A stretch of DNA of 8,990 nt, from the NCBI GenBank assembly GCA_945901195.1, contig CAMDKB010000176.1, positions 1-8,990 of the forward strand. The letters run 5' to 3'. Position numbers and translations under genes: made by a program. The first letter of the stretch is position 1; each line of letters opens with the position of its first letter. This document shows positions 1 to 8,748 of the stretch, in pieces. The notes below the pieces were generated by a model. It was not told where the DNA came from, searched no databases, and saw only the letters and a program-made list of their open reading frames with translations. This DNA is from Rhizobium sp. Q54 (GTDB taxonomy: Bacteria > Pseudomonadota > Alphaproteobacteria > Rhizobiales > Beijerinckiaceae).

Positions 1-140
1 AAACGACTGATTTCTGGGTGAGCTTCAAGACTTTCGCGATCATGCCGCTGACCGTCGTATTCGCGCTATCGCAGATCGGGTTGATCATGAAATACGAATT
101 GAAGGAAGAAGAAGCTGCGAAGGCGCCAGAGCATTTTTGA
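1..140 (+). CDS. ispZ: Septation protein IspZ/YciB family, C-terminal end (partial)
   Basis: Only the last 45 residues are inside the window; the frame is open from base 3 and ends with TGA at 138-140. The visible peptide contains TDFWVSFKTFAIMPLTVVFA, followed by a hydrophobic stretch and a charged tail (KYELKEEEAAK). This resembles the last membrane segment and tail of the YciB/IspZ inner-membrane proteins, which usually end with a 'WVNFK.FG..PLT..F' type segment. In Escherichia coli YciB is an inner-membrane protein linked to cell envelope synthesis and division; the name 'intracellular septation protein' comes from Shigella. The gene converges on ccmG with only 14 bases between the two stop codons and no visible terminator. 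The position next to the ccm cluster supports the call. Function is by family only. Confidence 0.75.
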   Translation, partial: TTDFWVSFKTFAIMPLTVVFALSQIGLIMKYELKEEEAAKAPEHF

Positions 141-154
141 GGCGGAGGCGGAAT

Positions 155-748
155 TTATTTCAACGCCTTTTCGATCTCTGGCAACAACACTCTCTTCAAC
201 GTCTGCTCCGAAATCGGCCCGATGTATTTGTAGGCTATCGTGCCGTCGCCTTTCACAACAAAGGTTTCGGGCACGCCGTAGACGCCCCAGTCTATGCCCA
301 CGCGGCCCGAGCGGTCCGCGCCGATCATCTCGTAGGGATTGCCAAGACTGTCCAGGAAGCGTTTGGCGTTCGCAGACTCGTCCTTGTAATTCAGGCCCGC
401 GATGCGCAGGCCTCTGGCTTTCAGCGTTTCATCTTTCGCCAGCTGCATGAGCAGGGGATGTTCGTCGCGGCAGGGGGCACACCAACTGGCAAAGACGTTC
501 ACCAGCGTCACGCCGCTGCCTTTGAGATCGCCATTGGAAAAGCCGAGTACGTTTGCGCCGTCCAGCGGCGGCAGGGCAAACACAGGCGCGGCGCGACCGA
601 TCAGCACCGAGGGAACTTTTGCCGCATCCTTGCCAAGCTGGGTCAGGAACAGAAAGGCAAGCGCCAGAAAAAGCGCAAGCGGCCCAAGCGCCACCACAAG
701 GCGGCGCCTCTTGCCCTGCTTTTCAATCTGGTTGTTCGCGTTGCTCAT
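155..748 (-). CDS. ccmG: Cytochrome c biogenesis thiol:disulfide interchange protein CcmG/DsbE
   Basis: This 197-residue protein is a membrane-anchored periplasmic thioredoxin-like protein. By family it passes electrons to the CcmH/apocytochrome c thiols so that the CXXCH heme-binding cysteines are reduced before heme ligation. A positively charged start (EKQGKRRR, about residues 9-16) precedes one membrane anchor at about 17-37. The thioredoxin fold follows, with the active site WCAPC (Cys90 and Cys93) and a cis-proline motif GVPETF near 158-163 typical of DsbE/CcmG. Length fits the family. The ATG at 746-748 overlaps the ccmD stop as ATGA, so translation is probably coupled. It is the last gene of the ccmCDG run and ends 14 bases from the convergent ispZ. 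Confidence 0.95.
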   Translation of the reverse strand: MSNANNQIEKQGKRRRLVVALGPLALFLALAFLFLTQLGKDAAKVPSVLIGRAAPVFALPPLDGANVLGFSNGDLKGSGVTLVNVFASWCAPCRDEHPLLMQLAKDETLKARGLRIAGLNYKDESANAKRFLDSLGNPYEMIGADRSGRVGIDWGVYGVPETFVVKGDGTIAYKYIGPISEQTLKRVLLPEIEKALK

Positions 749-903
749 GTGCCGTCCGCTTCATCGCCGCCCTTGCGCGGTGGAAATTTCTCCAGCGCGC
801 GGCGCAGCCCATAATATTGGCGGATGATCGCGCCCGTCATAACAGCGACAACAAGGAAAGTGAGGGCATAGGCCGCGAAGATAAAAGGCGAATGGGCACT
901 CAT
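745..903 (-). CDS. ccmD: Heme exporter protein CcmD (small membrane protein)
   Basis: This 52-residue ORF is read on the - strand from ATG at 901-903 to TGA at 745-747. The protein begins MSAHSPFIFAAYALTFLVV, has a single hydrophobic segment at about residues 7-27, then a basic stretch (RQYYGLRRALEKF) and a charged tail. This is the usual form of CcmD: a hydrophobic helix starting with an aromatic 'FI.AAY' motif, then a cytoplasmic basic tail. By family, CcmD helps release heme-loaded CcmE from the CcmABCD complex. It overlaps both neighbours by 4 bases (ATGA at 900-903 with ccmC and at 745-748 with ccmG), which strongly supports the start and stop. It is easily missed by automatic gene calling because of its size. 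Confidence 0.9.
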   Translation of the reverse strand: MSAHSPFIFAAYALTFLVVAVMTGAIIRQYYGLRRALEKFPPRKGGDEADGT

Positions 904-1661
904 CTTAGCGCTTCAACAATCTGCAGTGAAGACAATGGTGTTTCGCCACGCGCAGTCACGATGGAGAGTCGCCGCAGCCGCCGCCGCAGAATCTCATTGC
1001 GTGTCGCCATCAAATGCAAAGTGACAAACAGCAGGGTGAATGCCACTGCCATCACCAGCAATGGCCAGAGCATGGAAGCATGGATCGTGGGCCCGCCGAG
1101 GCGGAAGACCGAGGCTGGCTGATGCAGCGTCGACCACCAGTCGACCGAAAATTTGATAACGGGCAGATTGACCACGCCTACCAACGTGAGGATGGCGGCA
1201 GCGCGAGCGGCCTGCGAGGGCTCTTCAATCGTCTGCCACAGCGCGATCAGGCCGAGGTAGATGATAAAGAGTACAAGCACCGAGGTGAGCCGGGCGTCCC
1301 ACACCCACCATGTCCCCCACATCGGCTTGCCCCAGAGTGAGCCTGTGACGAGGCAGATGAAAGTGAAGGCCGCGCCGAGGGGTGCGGCAGCCTTCTGCGC
1401 CGCATCTGCCAGCGGATGCCGCCATACCAGCGTACCCAGGGCCGAAAGAGTCATGACACCGTAACAGAACATGGAAAGCCAGGCGGCGGGTACGTGAATG
1501 TACATGATCCGAACGGTTTCCCCCTGCTGGTAGTCTGCAGGTGAAGCAAAGAATGCGCCCCAAAGGCCCAACGCGAGCAAAAGCGCAGTGATGCCGCCCG
1601 TCCACGGGATCAGCGCATTGGCGAGGCGAAGAAAATTCGCCGGATTGGCATATTTCCACAT
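900..1661 (-). CDS. ccmC: Heme exporter/heme-handling membrane protein CcmC
   Basis: This 253-residue polytopic membrane protein takes part in loading heme onto CcmE in cytochrome c maturation. The tryptophan-rich 'WWD' motif is present (WGTWWVWDARLTS, residues 115-127). Histidines in YIHVP (His56) and STLHQP (His180) match the two conserved periplasmic histidines thought to ligate heme. About six hydrophobic segments are visible. I chose the ATG at 1659-1661 (MWKYANPANFLRL) because CcmC homologs begin about here and have about 240-260 residues. The frame stays open on the - strand to 2414, but that part runs antisense through the M48 gene and lacks CcmC character. No clear Shine-Dalgarno precedes the start; a small inverted repeat lies there instead. 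The stop overlaps ccmD (ATGA). Confidence 0.95.
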   Translation of the reverse strand: MWKYANPANFLRLANALIPWTGGITALLLALGLWGAFFASPADYQQGETVRIMYIHVPAAWLSMFCYGVMTLSALGTLVWRHPLADAAQKAAAPLGAAFTFICLVTGSLWGKPMWGTWWVWDARLTSVLVLFIIYLGLIALWQTIEEPSQAARAAAILTLVGVVNLPVIKFSVDWWSTLHQPASVFRLGGPTIHASMLWPLLVMAVAFTLLFVTLHLMATRNEILRRRLRRLSIVTARGETPLSSLQIVEALR

Positions 1662-1680
1662 GGCGCAGATGTATTGCGCC
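1662..1680 (-). promoter_or_regulatory. Small hairpin directly before the ccmC start codon
   Basis: GGCGCA and TGCGCC form a perfect 6-bp inverted repeat with a 7-base loop. On the ccmC mRNA the stem ends immediately before the AUG. There is no evident Shine-Dalgarno here, so the stem could affect initiation. A 6-bp repeat in GC-rich DNA may be chance, so function is speculative. Confidence 0.3.
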
Positions 1681-1813
1681 GCCGTCCCGAAAGCAATTAC
1701 CCGGGCAACCGGGCGCGTAAAATGCCGTAAACGTGACCAGTTCCGGACGCCGGGGTTGCTATGGCGAATGGGCCACACACATGCCAGGATTTTCTGCTGA
1801 TGTGCTGCGGCGT

Positions 1814-1839
1814 TTGCCGGAATCGTAGCAATCCGGTAA
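1814..1839. repeat. Imperfect inverted repeat TTGCCGGA-N10-TCCGGTAA
   Basis: The two 8-base arms match at 7 of 8 positions when one is reverse-complemented, with 10 bases between them. The arms share the CCGGA core with the second inverted repeat at 1857-1875; the centres are about 40 bp apart, close to four helical turns. This could be a pair of operator sites for a dimeric regulator. No regulator gene is visible in the window. Confidence 0.4.
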
Positions 1840-1856
1840 TCGAAGTCTGATGAAAT

Positions 1857-1875
1857 CTCGCCGGAGTCCGGCGAG
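1857..1875. repeat. Near-perfect palindrome CTCGCCGGA-G-TCCGGCGAG
   Basis: Two 9-base arms are perfect reverse complements around a single central G. It lies 26 bases before the leader ATG of the M48 gene (1902). In RNA it could fold as a 7-bp stem with a 5-base loop; in DNA it looks like a dimer binding site. It shares half-sites with the repeat at 1814-1839. Confidence 0.5.
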
Positions 1876-1900
1876 TCCCAGGTGTTTGTCCCAGGTGTTT
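1875..1900 (+). repeat. Perfect 13-bp tandem duplication carrying the ribosome binding site
   Basis: GTCCCAGGTGTTT occurs twice with no gap (1875-1887 and 1888-1900), directly before the ATG at 1902. The AGG of the second copy (1893-1895) sits at usable Shine-Dalgarno distance from that ATG, so the duplication places a second AGG 13 bases upstream. It looks like a recent slippage duplication. Confidence 0.6.
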
Positions 1901-1901
1901 G

Positions 1902-3398
1902 ATGCGTTTTTTGCTTCTCTTTCTGAGCCTTGTGCTGGCGGGCTGCAATTCGGCCAACCAAACATCGCTTGTCACGCCCAATCTCATGGAAGTGCAGAGG
2001 ATTGCCACCTCGCCGCGCGTCACCTAGGCGCTCGAATCGGACGTGTCGCGACGGTATGGTGGGATCTACCGGCATCAGCCAGCCGAAGCTCTGGTGCAGG
2101 AAACCCTGCAGGATCTGATCCGCGCCGCTGGCGCAGCGAACCTGCCGCAAAGCGTCATCCTGCTGGACTCGCCTGTATATAACGCGCTGGCGCTTCCCAA
2201 TGGGCAGCTTTTTGTGACGCGCGGGATGCTGGCGCTCGCGAACGACCGGGCTGAACTGGCCGCTGCGCTCGCGCATGAACTTGGGCATGTCATCGCGCGC
2301 CATTCGGCCCAGCGTCTGGTCGAGCGCGCGCGCGCGAATGCGGATATGCAGAACGTCGCGCGCACCTATGGCGATCCCGTTGTTGTGCGCGCAACCGCCG
2401 CTTCTCATCAGCAATCGCTGGCCGCGTTTTCGCGAGAGAAGGAGCTGGAGGCGGATCGCATCGGCGTCGAATTACTGAGCCGCGCAGGCTACGATCCTCA
2501 CGCGGCTCTGCGAATCCTGCAGTCGCTCGACAGGATGGGGACTTTTTATGCCAATCTGGCGCGTCTCCAACGCAGGCCCGCTTCACCGCTGGCCACCCAC
2601 CCGCCGACGCCCGAACGTGTCGCGGCGACCCGCAAATTGATCGAGAGCACGGGCAAGGCGAGTGGCCGTACAGATCGCGAGCGCTATCTGGCGACGATAT
2701 CAGGCATTTCATTTGGTGAAAGCGGGCGGGCGGGTTTTGTACGTGGACGCTCGTTCTTTCATCGCGGCATCAACGTCGCCATCACCATGCCGCAAGGCTA
2801 TGTGGTGCAGGGATTTCCCGAAGCGGTTGGCGGCATCAAGGAGGGTGGCAAGACTGTCGTGATTTTCAGGCGCATGGCTGACGGTGTCGCGGGCGATCCG
2901 GAGGGCGCCTTGCGGCGGCTGTTTGCGCGCAACGAGTCAGACGTGACAATCAGCGCTCTGCCCGCCGGCCAACAGGGCGCATTGGCCTCGACGAATACGC
3001 CCAAGGGCAAATCCAAATTCGCCATCGTTGTTGTCGGTGGCCGACCCTATCGGCTGTTCATGACTTCGACGGCGCCTGATCCCGGCTTTGACCGGGATTT
3101 CATGGATACGCTGGGAACATTGCGAACGCTTTCGCAGCAGGATGAACGGATTGCCCGCCCCCTCAATTTGCGGATTGTCCGGGCCGATGGGCCAGCCACC
3201 CTTGCCCGCCATGCCGCACAAACCGGCGATGGGGACCACGGGGTTGATCTGCTGATGGCTATCAACGGTTTGCGCCATTCGTCCGAACTGCGGCCAGGCA
3301 GCCAGATCAAGGTGCTTGAACCGGGCGAGGCGCCATCTGTGCCTGTCTCCCCGCCGGTCACCGCGGAAGCTTCAATCGCAGAGCCCGCAGCATTGTAA
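1902..3398 (+). pseudogene. M48 lipoprotein peptidase gene interrupted by an in-frame amber codon
   Basis: Reading from ATG 1902 gives a lipoprotein signal peptide, MRFLLLFLSLVLAGC, with a LVLAGC lipobox and lipidated Cys15. The frame continues for 41 codons (…IATSPRVT) to TAG at 2025-2027. The same frame, with no shift, then runs ALESDVSRRYGG straight into the M48 peptidase, ending with TAA at 3396-3398. If the TAG were a sense codon (CAG Gln would be one change away), the product would be a 498-residue exported lipoprotein, normal for a periplasmic M48 enzyme. Both sides of the stop read as one natural protein. The simplest readings are a recent nonsense mutation or a base-call error; amber suppression is less likely. 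If the TAG is real, the enzyme loses its export signal. Confidence 0.75.
2043..3398 (+). CDS. M48 family zinc metallopeptidase with C-terminal LysM-like segment (part after the amber codon)
   Basis: This is the longest open stretch of the interrupted gene: 451 residues from a GTG at 2043, 15 bases after the TAG. The zinc motif is HELGH at residues 78-82 inside ALAHELGHVIARHSAQR. The third ligand should be Glu134 in REKELEADRIG, matching the M48 E-x-x-x-D motif. Upstream, NALALPNGQLFVTRGML (48-64) is the usual substrate-side strand before the active site. A non-catalytic middle region follows (about 215-365). The C-terminal part (about 375-427, ending in ELRPGSQIKVLEPGE) looks like a diverged LysM-type fold. 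Relatives such as BepA/YfgC and LoiP work in envelope protein quality control, so a periplasmic role was probably original. The GTG lacks a good ribosome binding site, so reinitiation would be weak and the product cytoplasmic. The gene sits opposite in strand to its ccm neighbours. Confidence 0.85.
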   Translation: MSRRYGGIYRHQPAEALVQETLQDLIRAAGAANLPQSVILLDSPVYNALALPNGQLFVTRGMLALANDRAELAAALAHELGHVIARHSAQRLVERARANADMQNVARTYGDPVVVRATAASHQQSLAAFSREKELEADRIGVELLSRAGYDPHAALRILQSLDRMGTFYANLARLQRRPASPLATHPPTPERVAATRKLIESTGKASGRTDRERYLATISGISFGESGRAGFVRGRSFFHRGINVAITMPQGYVVQGFPEAVGGIKEGGKTVVIFRRMADGVAGDPEGALRRLFARNESDVTISALPAGQQGALASTNTPKGKSKFAIVVVGGRPYRLFMTSTAPDPGFDRDFMDTLGTLRTLSQQDERIARPLNLRIVRADGPATLARHAAQTGDGDHGVDLLMAINGLRHSSELRPGSQIKVLEPGEAPSVPVSPPVTAEASIAEPAAL

Positions 3399-3472
3399 CG
3401 CGGTGCAGTGCTTCAAGGCTCATCGCTTTGGCATTGAGGATGGAAACCGGACTCCACACTGGCAGAAACGCT
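3399..3472. other. Convergent intergenic gap, no terminator seen
   Basis: These 74 bp separate the stop codons of the M48 gene (+) and the Bug gene (-). I found no stem-loop followed by a T-run on either strand. Read-through in both directions is therefore possible. Confidence 0.5.
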
Positions 3473-4450
3473 CTAATCCAGCTTGGCGCCGAACCTCGAC
3501 TTGACGATATCGCCCCAGAGCTTGCGTTCTGCGACAAAGAATTTTCCCGCTTCAGCGGGCGGCAGGGAATCAATTTCGATGCCCATGCCCCGGACGCGGT
3601 TGGTTACGGCAGGAATTTTCAGGGATTCGTCTACATCGCGCCATATTCTTTCCGCCAAAGTTGCGGGCAATCCCGGAGGCCCCGTCATTCCGAACCAGGT
3701 CAGCGCCTGAAATCCCGGCAGGCCATTCTCTTCCATCGTGGGTTCAGCCGGCATGATCTGCGAACGTTGTTTTGAGGCCACGCCAAAGGATTTCATCTTG
3801 CCCGCCTCGATCAGCTGTTTTGACGTGGTGACGATATCGAAAACGAAATCGACATGGCCATTCATGACATCGACCAACGCCGGGGCCGCGCCGCGATAAG
3901 GCACGTGCACCATCTGCAGATTGCCTGCAGCGTTTTCCAGTTGCAGCGCCGCCAGTTGCGCCGTCGATCCCATGCTGGAGGAAGCGTATGTGATCTTACC
4001 CGGATTAGCTTTTACGTGAGCGATGAATTCTTTCAGCGAGCTCGCCGGAAAATTGTTGCGCACCACCATGATATAGGGAACGCTGCCAACCATGGTGATT
4101 GGCGCGAGTGCATCGGCATCGTAACCCGTGCTTTTGTAAATGAACTGATTGATGACCAGCGGCGGTGCGGGAACAAAGAGCAGCGTATAGCCATCGGGCG
4201 CCGCGCGTGAAACCGTTTGACCGCCAATGTTGCCGCCAGCCCCCGTCATGTTGTCGACGACGACATTCTGGTTCCATTTCCTGGACAATTGTTCCGCGAT
4301 AATGCGCGCGAGCGCATCGGTTCCCGATCCCGGTGGAAACGGCATGATGAGGCGAACGCTGCGCGAAGGATAAGCCTCTTGGGCGTTGGCCAGCGTGGCG
4401 TGACTTGCAACAGCGCATAACGCAGCGCAAAGAGCTGAAATGATTTTCAT
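3473..4450 (-). CDS. Bug/TctC-family periplasmic tricarboxylate-type substrate-binding protein
   Basis: This 325-residue protein belongs to the Bug (TctC) family of extracytoplasmic solute receptors, which bind small carboxylates or related ligands in the periplasm and may feed TctAB transporters. It starts with a Sec signal peptide (residues 1-23) with a probable cut after ANA, before QEAYPSR; there is no lipobox. Family landmarks are IMPFPPGSGTDALAR (35-49), GAGGNIGGQTVSRAAPDGYT (70-89), ITYASSSMGS (153-162) and VPYRGAAPALVDVMNG (183-198). Length is typical. The ATG at 4448-4450 has a strong Shine-Dalgarno, GGGAGGAC. No tctA or tctB partner is present, which is common for Bug proteins. It follows ccmB on the same strand after 66 bp, so co-transcription with ccmAB is possible. 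The ligand cannot be told from sequence. Confidence 0.92.
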   Translation of the reverse strand: MKIISALCAALCAVASHATLANAQEAYPSRSVRLIMPFPPGSGTDALARIIAEQLSRKWNQNVVVDNMTGAGGNIGGQTVSRAAPDGYTLLFVPAPPLVINQFIYKSTGYDADALAPITMVGSVPYIMVVRNNFPASSLKEFIAHVKANPGKITYASSSMGSTAQLAALQLENAAGNLQMVHVPYRGAAPALVDVMNGHVDFVFDIVTTSKQLIEAGKMKSFGVASKQRSQIMPAEPTMEENGLPGFQALTWFGMTGPPGLPATLAERIWRDVDESLKIPAVTNRVRGMGIEIDSLPPAEAGKFFVAERKLWGDIVKSRFGAKLD

Positions 4451-4481
4451 GAGTGTCCTCCCGGGCGAATGTTGCCCCGGA

Positions 4482-4493
4482 CAGAGCGCTCTG
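4482..4493. promoter_or_regulatory. 12-bp perfect palindrome upstream of the Bug gene
   Basis: CAGAGCGCTCTG is a perfect palindrome in the 66-bp gap between ccmB and the Bug gene, about 32 bp before the Bug start codon. It could be an operator for a dimeric regulator. There is no T-run for a terminator reading. Role unproven. Confidence 0.35.
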
Positions 4494-4516
4494 ACAAGCT
4501 CACCTGATTATTCTGG

Positions 4517-5188
4517 TCAGTCTCCAAGCAACCTGATAGCTGCTGCCGCTGCAAAAGGCGCCAGGGCGATGGCCGCTAGGGACAGGCCCAGCAGCACCAA
4601 AAGCGGTGTCGCAAAAGGGATCGTGCCACCGCTTGCCGCTGTGGAAGCGGAGACGCCGAAGATCAACACAGGGATCGCCAGCGGCAGGATGAGAATGGCG
4701 CTCAACAGTCCGCCGCGCCGCATGGCGGCGGTGAGTGCTGCGCCGATGGCGCCCAGAAACGTCAGGGCGGGCGTACCAGCGAGCAAAGTCAACATGGTCC
4801 CGGCGAGTGCATCTAAGTCCATCGCGAGCATCAATCCAAAGACCGGTGCAGCGAAAATAAGCGGCAGGGACGTCGCGACCCAATGGGCCAGACATTTCAC
4901 CGTTACAATCAGTTCAAGTGGAATTTCTGAAAGCCTGAGCAGATCGAGCGAGCCGTCTTCGAGGTCCGCCTGAAACAGACGGTCTTGTCCCAGCAGGGTC
5001 GCCAGAAGGGCGGCAATCCAGAGAATGGCCGGGCCGATACGTGAGAGTAGATTGAGATCTGGTCCGATGGCGAAGGGAACAATCGTGACCATGATGAGAA
5101 AGAACACGATGCCGATGGCTGCGCCGCCGCCGATGCGATGGGCAAGACGCAATTCGCGTCGGAAGAGAGCTGAGAGAGCGCTGATCAT
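4517..5188 (-). CDS. ccmB: Heme exporter ABC permease CcmB
   Basis: This 223-residue integral membrane protein has about six hydrophobic segments and forms the permease part of the CcmAB ABC transporter in System I cytochrome c maturation. CcmAB uses ATP to free holo-CcmE from CcmC. The conserved CcmB signature QDRLFQADLEDGSLDLL lies at residues 68-84, between membrane segments 2 and 3. Length matches the usual 220 or so. The start ATG (5186-5188) overlaps the ccmA stop as ATGA, indicating coupling with ccmA. Normally ccmC would follow directly; here the Bug gene follows instead and ccmC lies almost 3 kb away. Confidence 0.95.
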   Translation of the reverse strand: MISALSALFRRELRLAHRIGGGAAIGIVFFLIMVTIVPFAIGPDLNLLSRIGPAILWIAALLATLLGQDRLFQADLEDGSLDLLRLSEIPLELIVTVKCLAHWVATSLPLIFAAPVFGLMLAMDLDALAGTMLTLLAGTPALTFLGAIGAALTAAMRRGGLLSAILILPLAIPVLIFGVSASTAASGGTIPFATPLLVLLGLSLAAIALAPFAAAAAIRLLGD

Positions 5189-5850
5189 GAGTGTACGCCT
5201 GCGGGCTCGGACAGGCGCAATTCGCGCGCGTCTTCCAATCCCAGCGGTGCATGGGTAGCTGCGATGATCACGCCGCCGCGCGCACGATGGGCTTGCATCA
5301 TCGTCCCGAGCCTGTCTTGCGAAGCGGTGTCCAGCGCTGTCGCTGGTTCGTCGAGCAGCCAGAGCGGGCGTTCAGCAACGAGCAGACGGGCGAGCGCCAC
5401 GCGGCGCTTTTGGCCCGCCGAGAGATAACCAGCGGGGAAGTCGGCCACATGGGGCAGGCCGACACTGAGCAGCGCGCCGGTTATATCAGGTTGCGGCCCC
5501 CGCCCGCCGAGCATGGCGGACCAGAAATGCAGATTTTCCCTTACTGTCAGCGCGGCCTTCATGCCGTCAGCATGGCCGAGATAATGAGCGCACAGGCCTG
5601 CGGGCGTCTCCGGCTCCAGCCCCTCACCGGTGACGAAAATCGCGCCTTCCATGGCGGACAGAAGGCCGGCCAGTGTGCGCAGAAGCGTTGATTTTCCAGC
5701 GCCATTGGGGCCCGTGACCAGAAGGGCCTGACCGCAATCCAAATTGAACGACAAGCCGGATGCGAGAGCCTGCCCGCCGCGCCCGATAGTAAGATTTGCG
5801 GCAGTGAGCCGGAAATTCCGCCAGCCTGCCAAAGTCGAAGCTCCAATCAT
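5185..5850 (-). CDS. ccmA: Heme exporter ABC ATPase CcmA
   Basis: This 221-residue ATP-binding subunit works with CcmB. All ABC motifs are present: Walker A GPNGAGKST (47-55), signature LSAGQKRRVALARLL (143-157), Walker B LWLLDEP (163-169) with the D-loop ATALD right after, and the switch His200 in ATHAPLG. The size is that of a CcmA half-ATPase without extra domains. The annotated ATG at 5850 gives a 12-residue extension before the usual start of similarity (FRLTAANLTI). A TTG at codon 7 (5830-5832) is preceded by GGAG at good spacing and may be the real start. It is the first gene of the - strand ccm run, divergent from acnA. Confidence 0.95.
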   Translation of the reverse strand: MIGASTLAGWRNFRLTAANLTIGRGGQALASGLSFNLDCGQALLVTGPNGAGKSTLLRTLAGLLSAMEGAIFVTGEGLEPETPAGLCAHYLGHADGMKAALTVRENLHFWSAMLGGRGPQPDITGALLSVGLPHVADFPAGYLSAGQKRRVALARLLVAERPLWLLDEPATALDTASQDRLGTMMQAHRARGGVIIAATHAPLGLEDARELRLSEPAGVHS

Positions 5851-5946
5851 TTTCTTGCTGTAGCCCTTGCGTCAAAATTTATCTATAAGCCGCGCGGTTT
5901 CTCGTTTATCACATCATCACCCAGGCCACTCAAACAGGATGCAGCC
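5851..5946. promoter_or_regulatory. Divergent promoter region ccmA / acnA
   Basis: This 96-bp AT-richer gap must serve both genes. For ccmA a candidate on the - strand is TTGAGT (5928-5933), 16-bp spacer, TGATAA (5906-5911). For acnA there is a TATAAG at 5884-5889 but its possible -35 (TTGCGT, 5867-5872) is too close, so no confident pair. AGGA at 5936-5939 is the acnA ribosome binding site, 7 bases before the ATG. Confidence 0.4.
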
Positions 5947-8673
<2,727 letters not shown>

Positions 8674-8691
8674 GGCAAGCCAATTGTGTTC

Positions 8692-8718
8692 CCCGGACAG
8701 GCGTTAAGCTTGTCCGGG
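8692..8718 (+). terminator. Stem-loop after acnA, probable terminator
   Basis: CCCGGACAGGC and GCTTGTCCGGG pair as an 11-bp stem (one G-U) around a 5-base loop GTTAA, 18 bases after the acnA stop. The stem is strong but followed only by TGCCTGATTTTCC, not a clean T-run, so it may act as an mRNA-end stabiliser or be a dispersed palindromic element rather than a textbook intrinsic terminator. Confidence 0.55.
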
Positions 8719-8748
8719 TGCCTGATTTTCCGGTATCCAATCGATTTG

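Larger units (their letters stand above)
1662..1901. promoter_or_regulatory. Divergent intergenic region between ccmC (-) and the M48 gene (+)
   Basis: This 240-bp stretch holds no gene and should contain the promoters of both flanking genes, because ccmC no longer adjoins ccmB. Two inverted repeats built from CCGGA/TCCGG half-sites (1814-1839 and 1857-1875) and a 13-bp tandem duplication (1875-1900) lie on the M48 side. On the ccmC side a weak sigma70-like pair can be drawn on the - strand (TTGCTT, 17-bp spacer, TACATC), ending very close to the ATG. I would not rely on it. Promoter activity is inferred from gene orientation. Confidence 0.5.

Noticed and set aside
137..814. + strand ORF of 225 residues opposite ccmG
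   Set aside because: It is Arg/His/Gln-rich with no domain and lies antisense to the clear CcmG frame; a GC-rich shadow.
2025..2027. TAG as a programmed recoding (pyrrolysine or regulated read-through) site
   Set aside because: M48 lipoproteins are not known to use recoding, there is no clear read-through structure directly after it, and a one-base mutation or read error explains it more simply.
1662..2414. N-terminal extension of ccmC giving a 504-residue protein
   Set aside because: The extra part is antisense to the M48 gene, has no membrane character and no CcmC homology; CcmC is normally about 250 residues.
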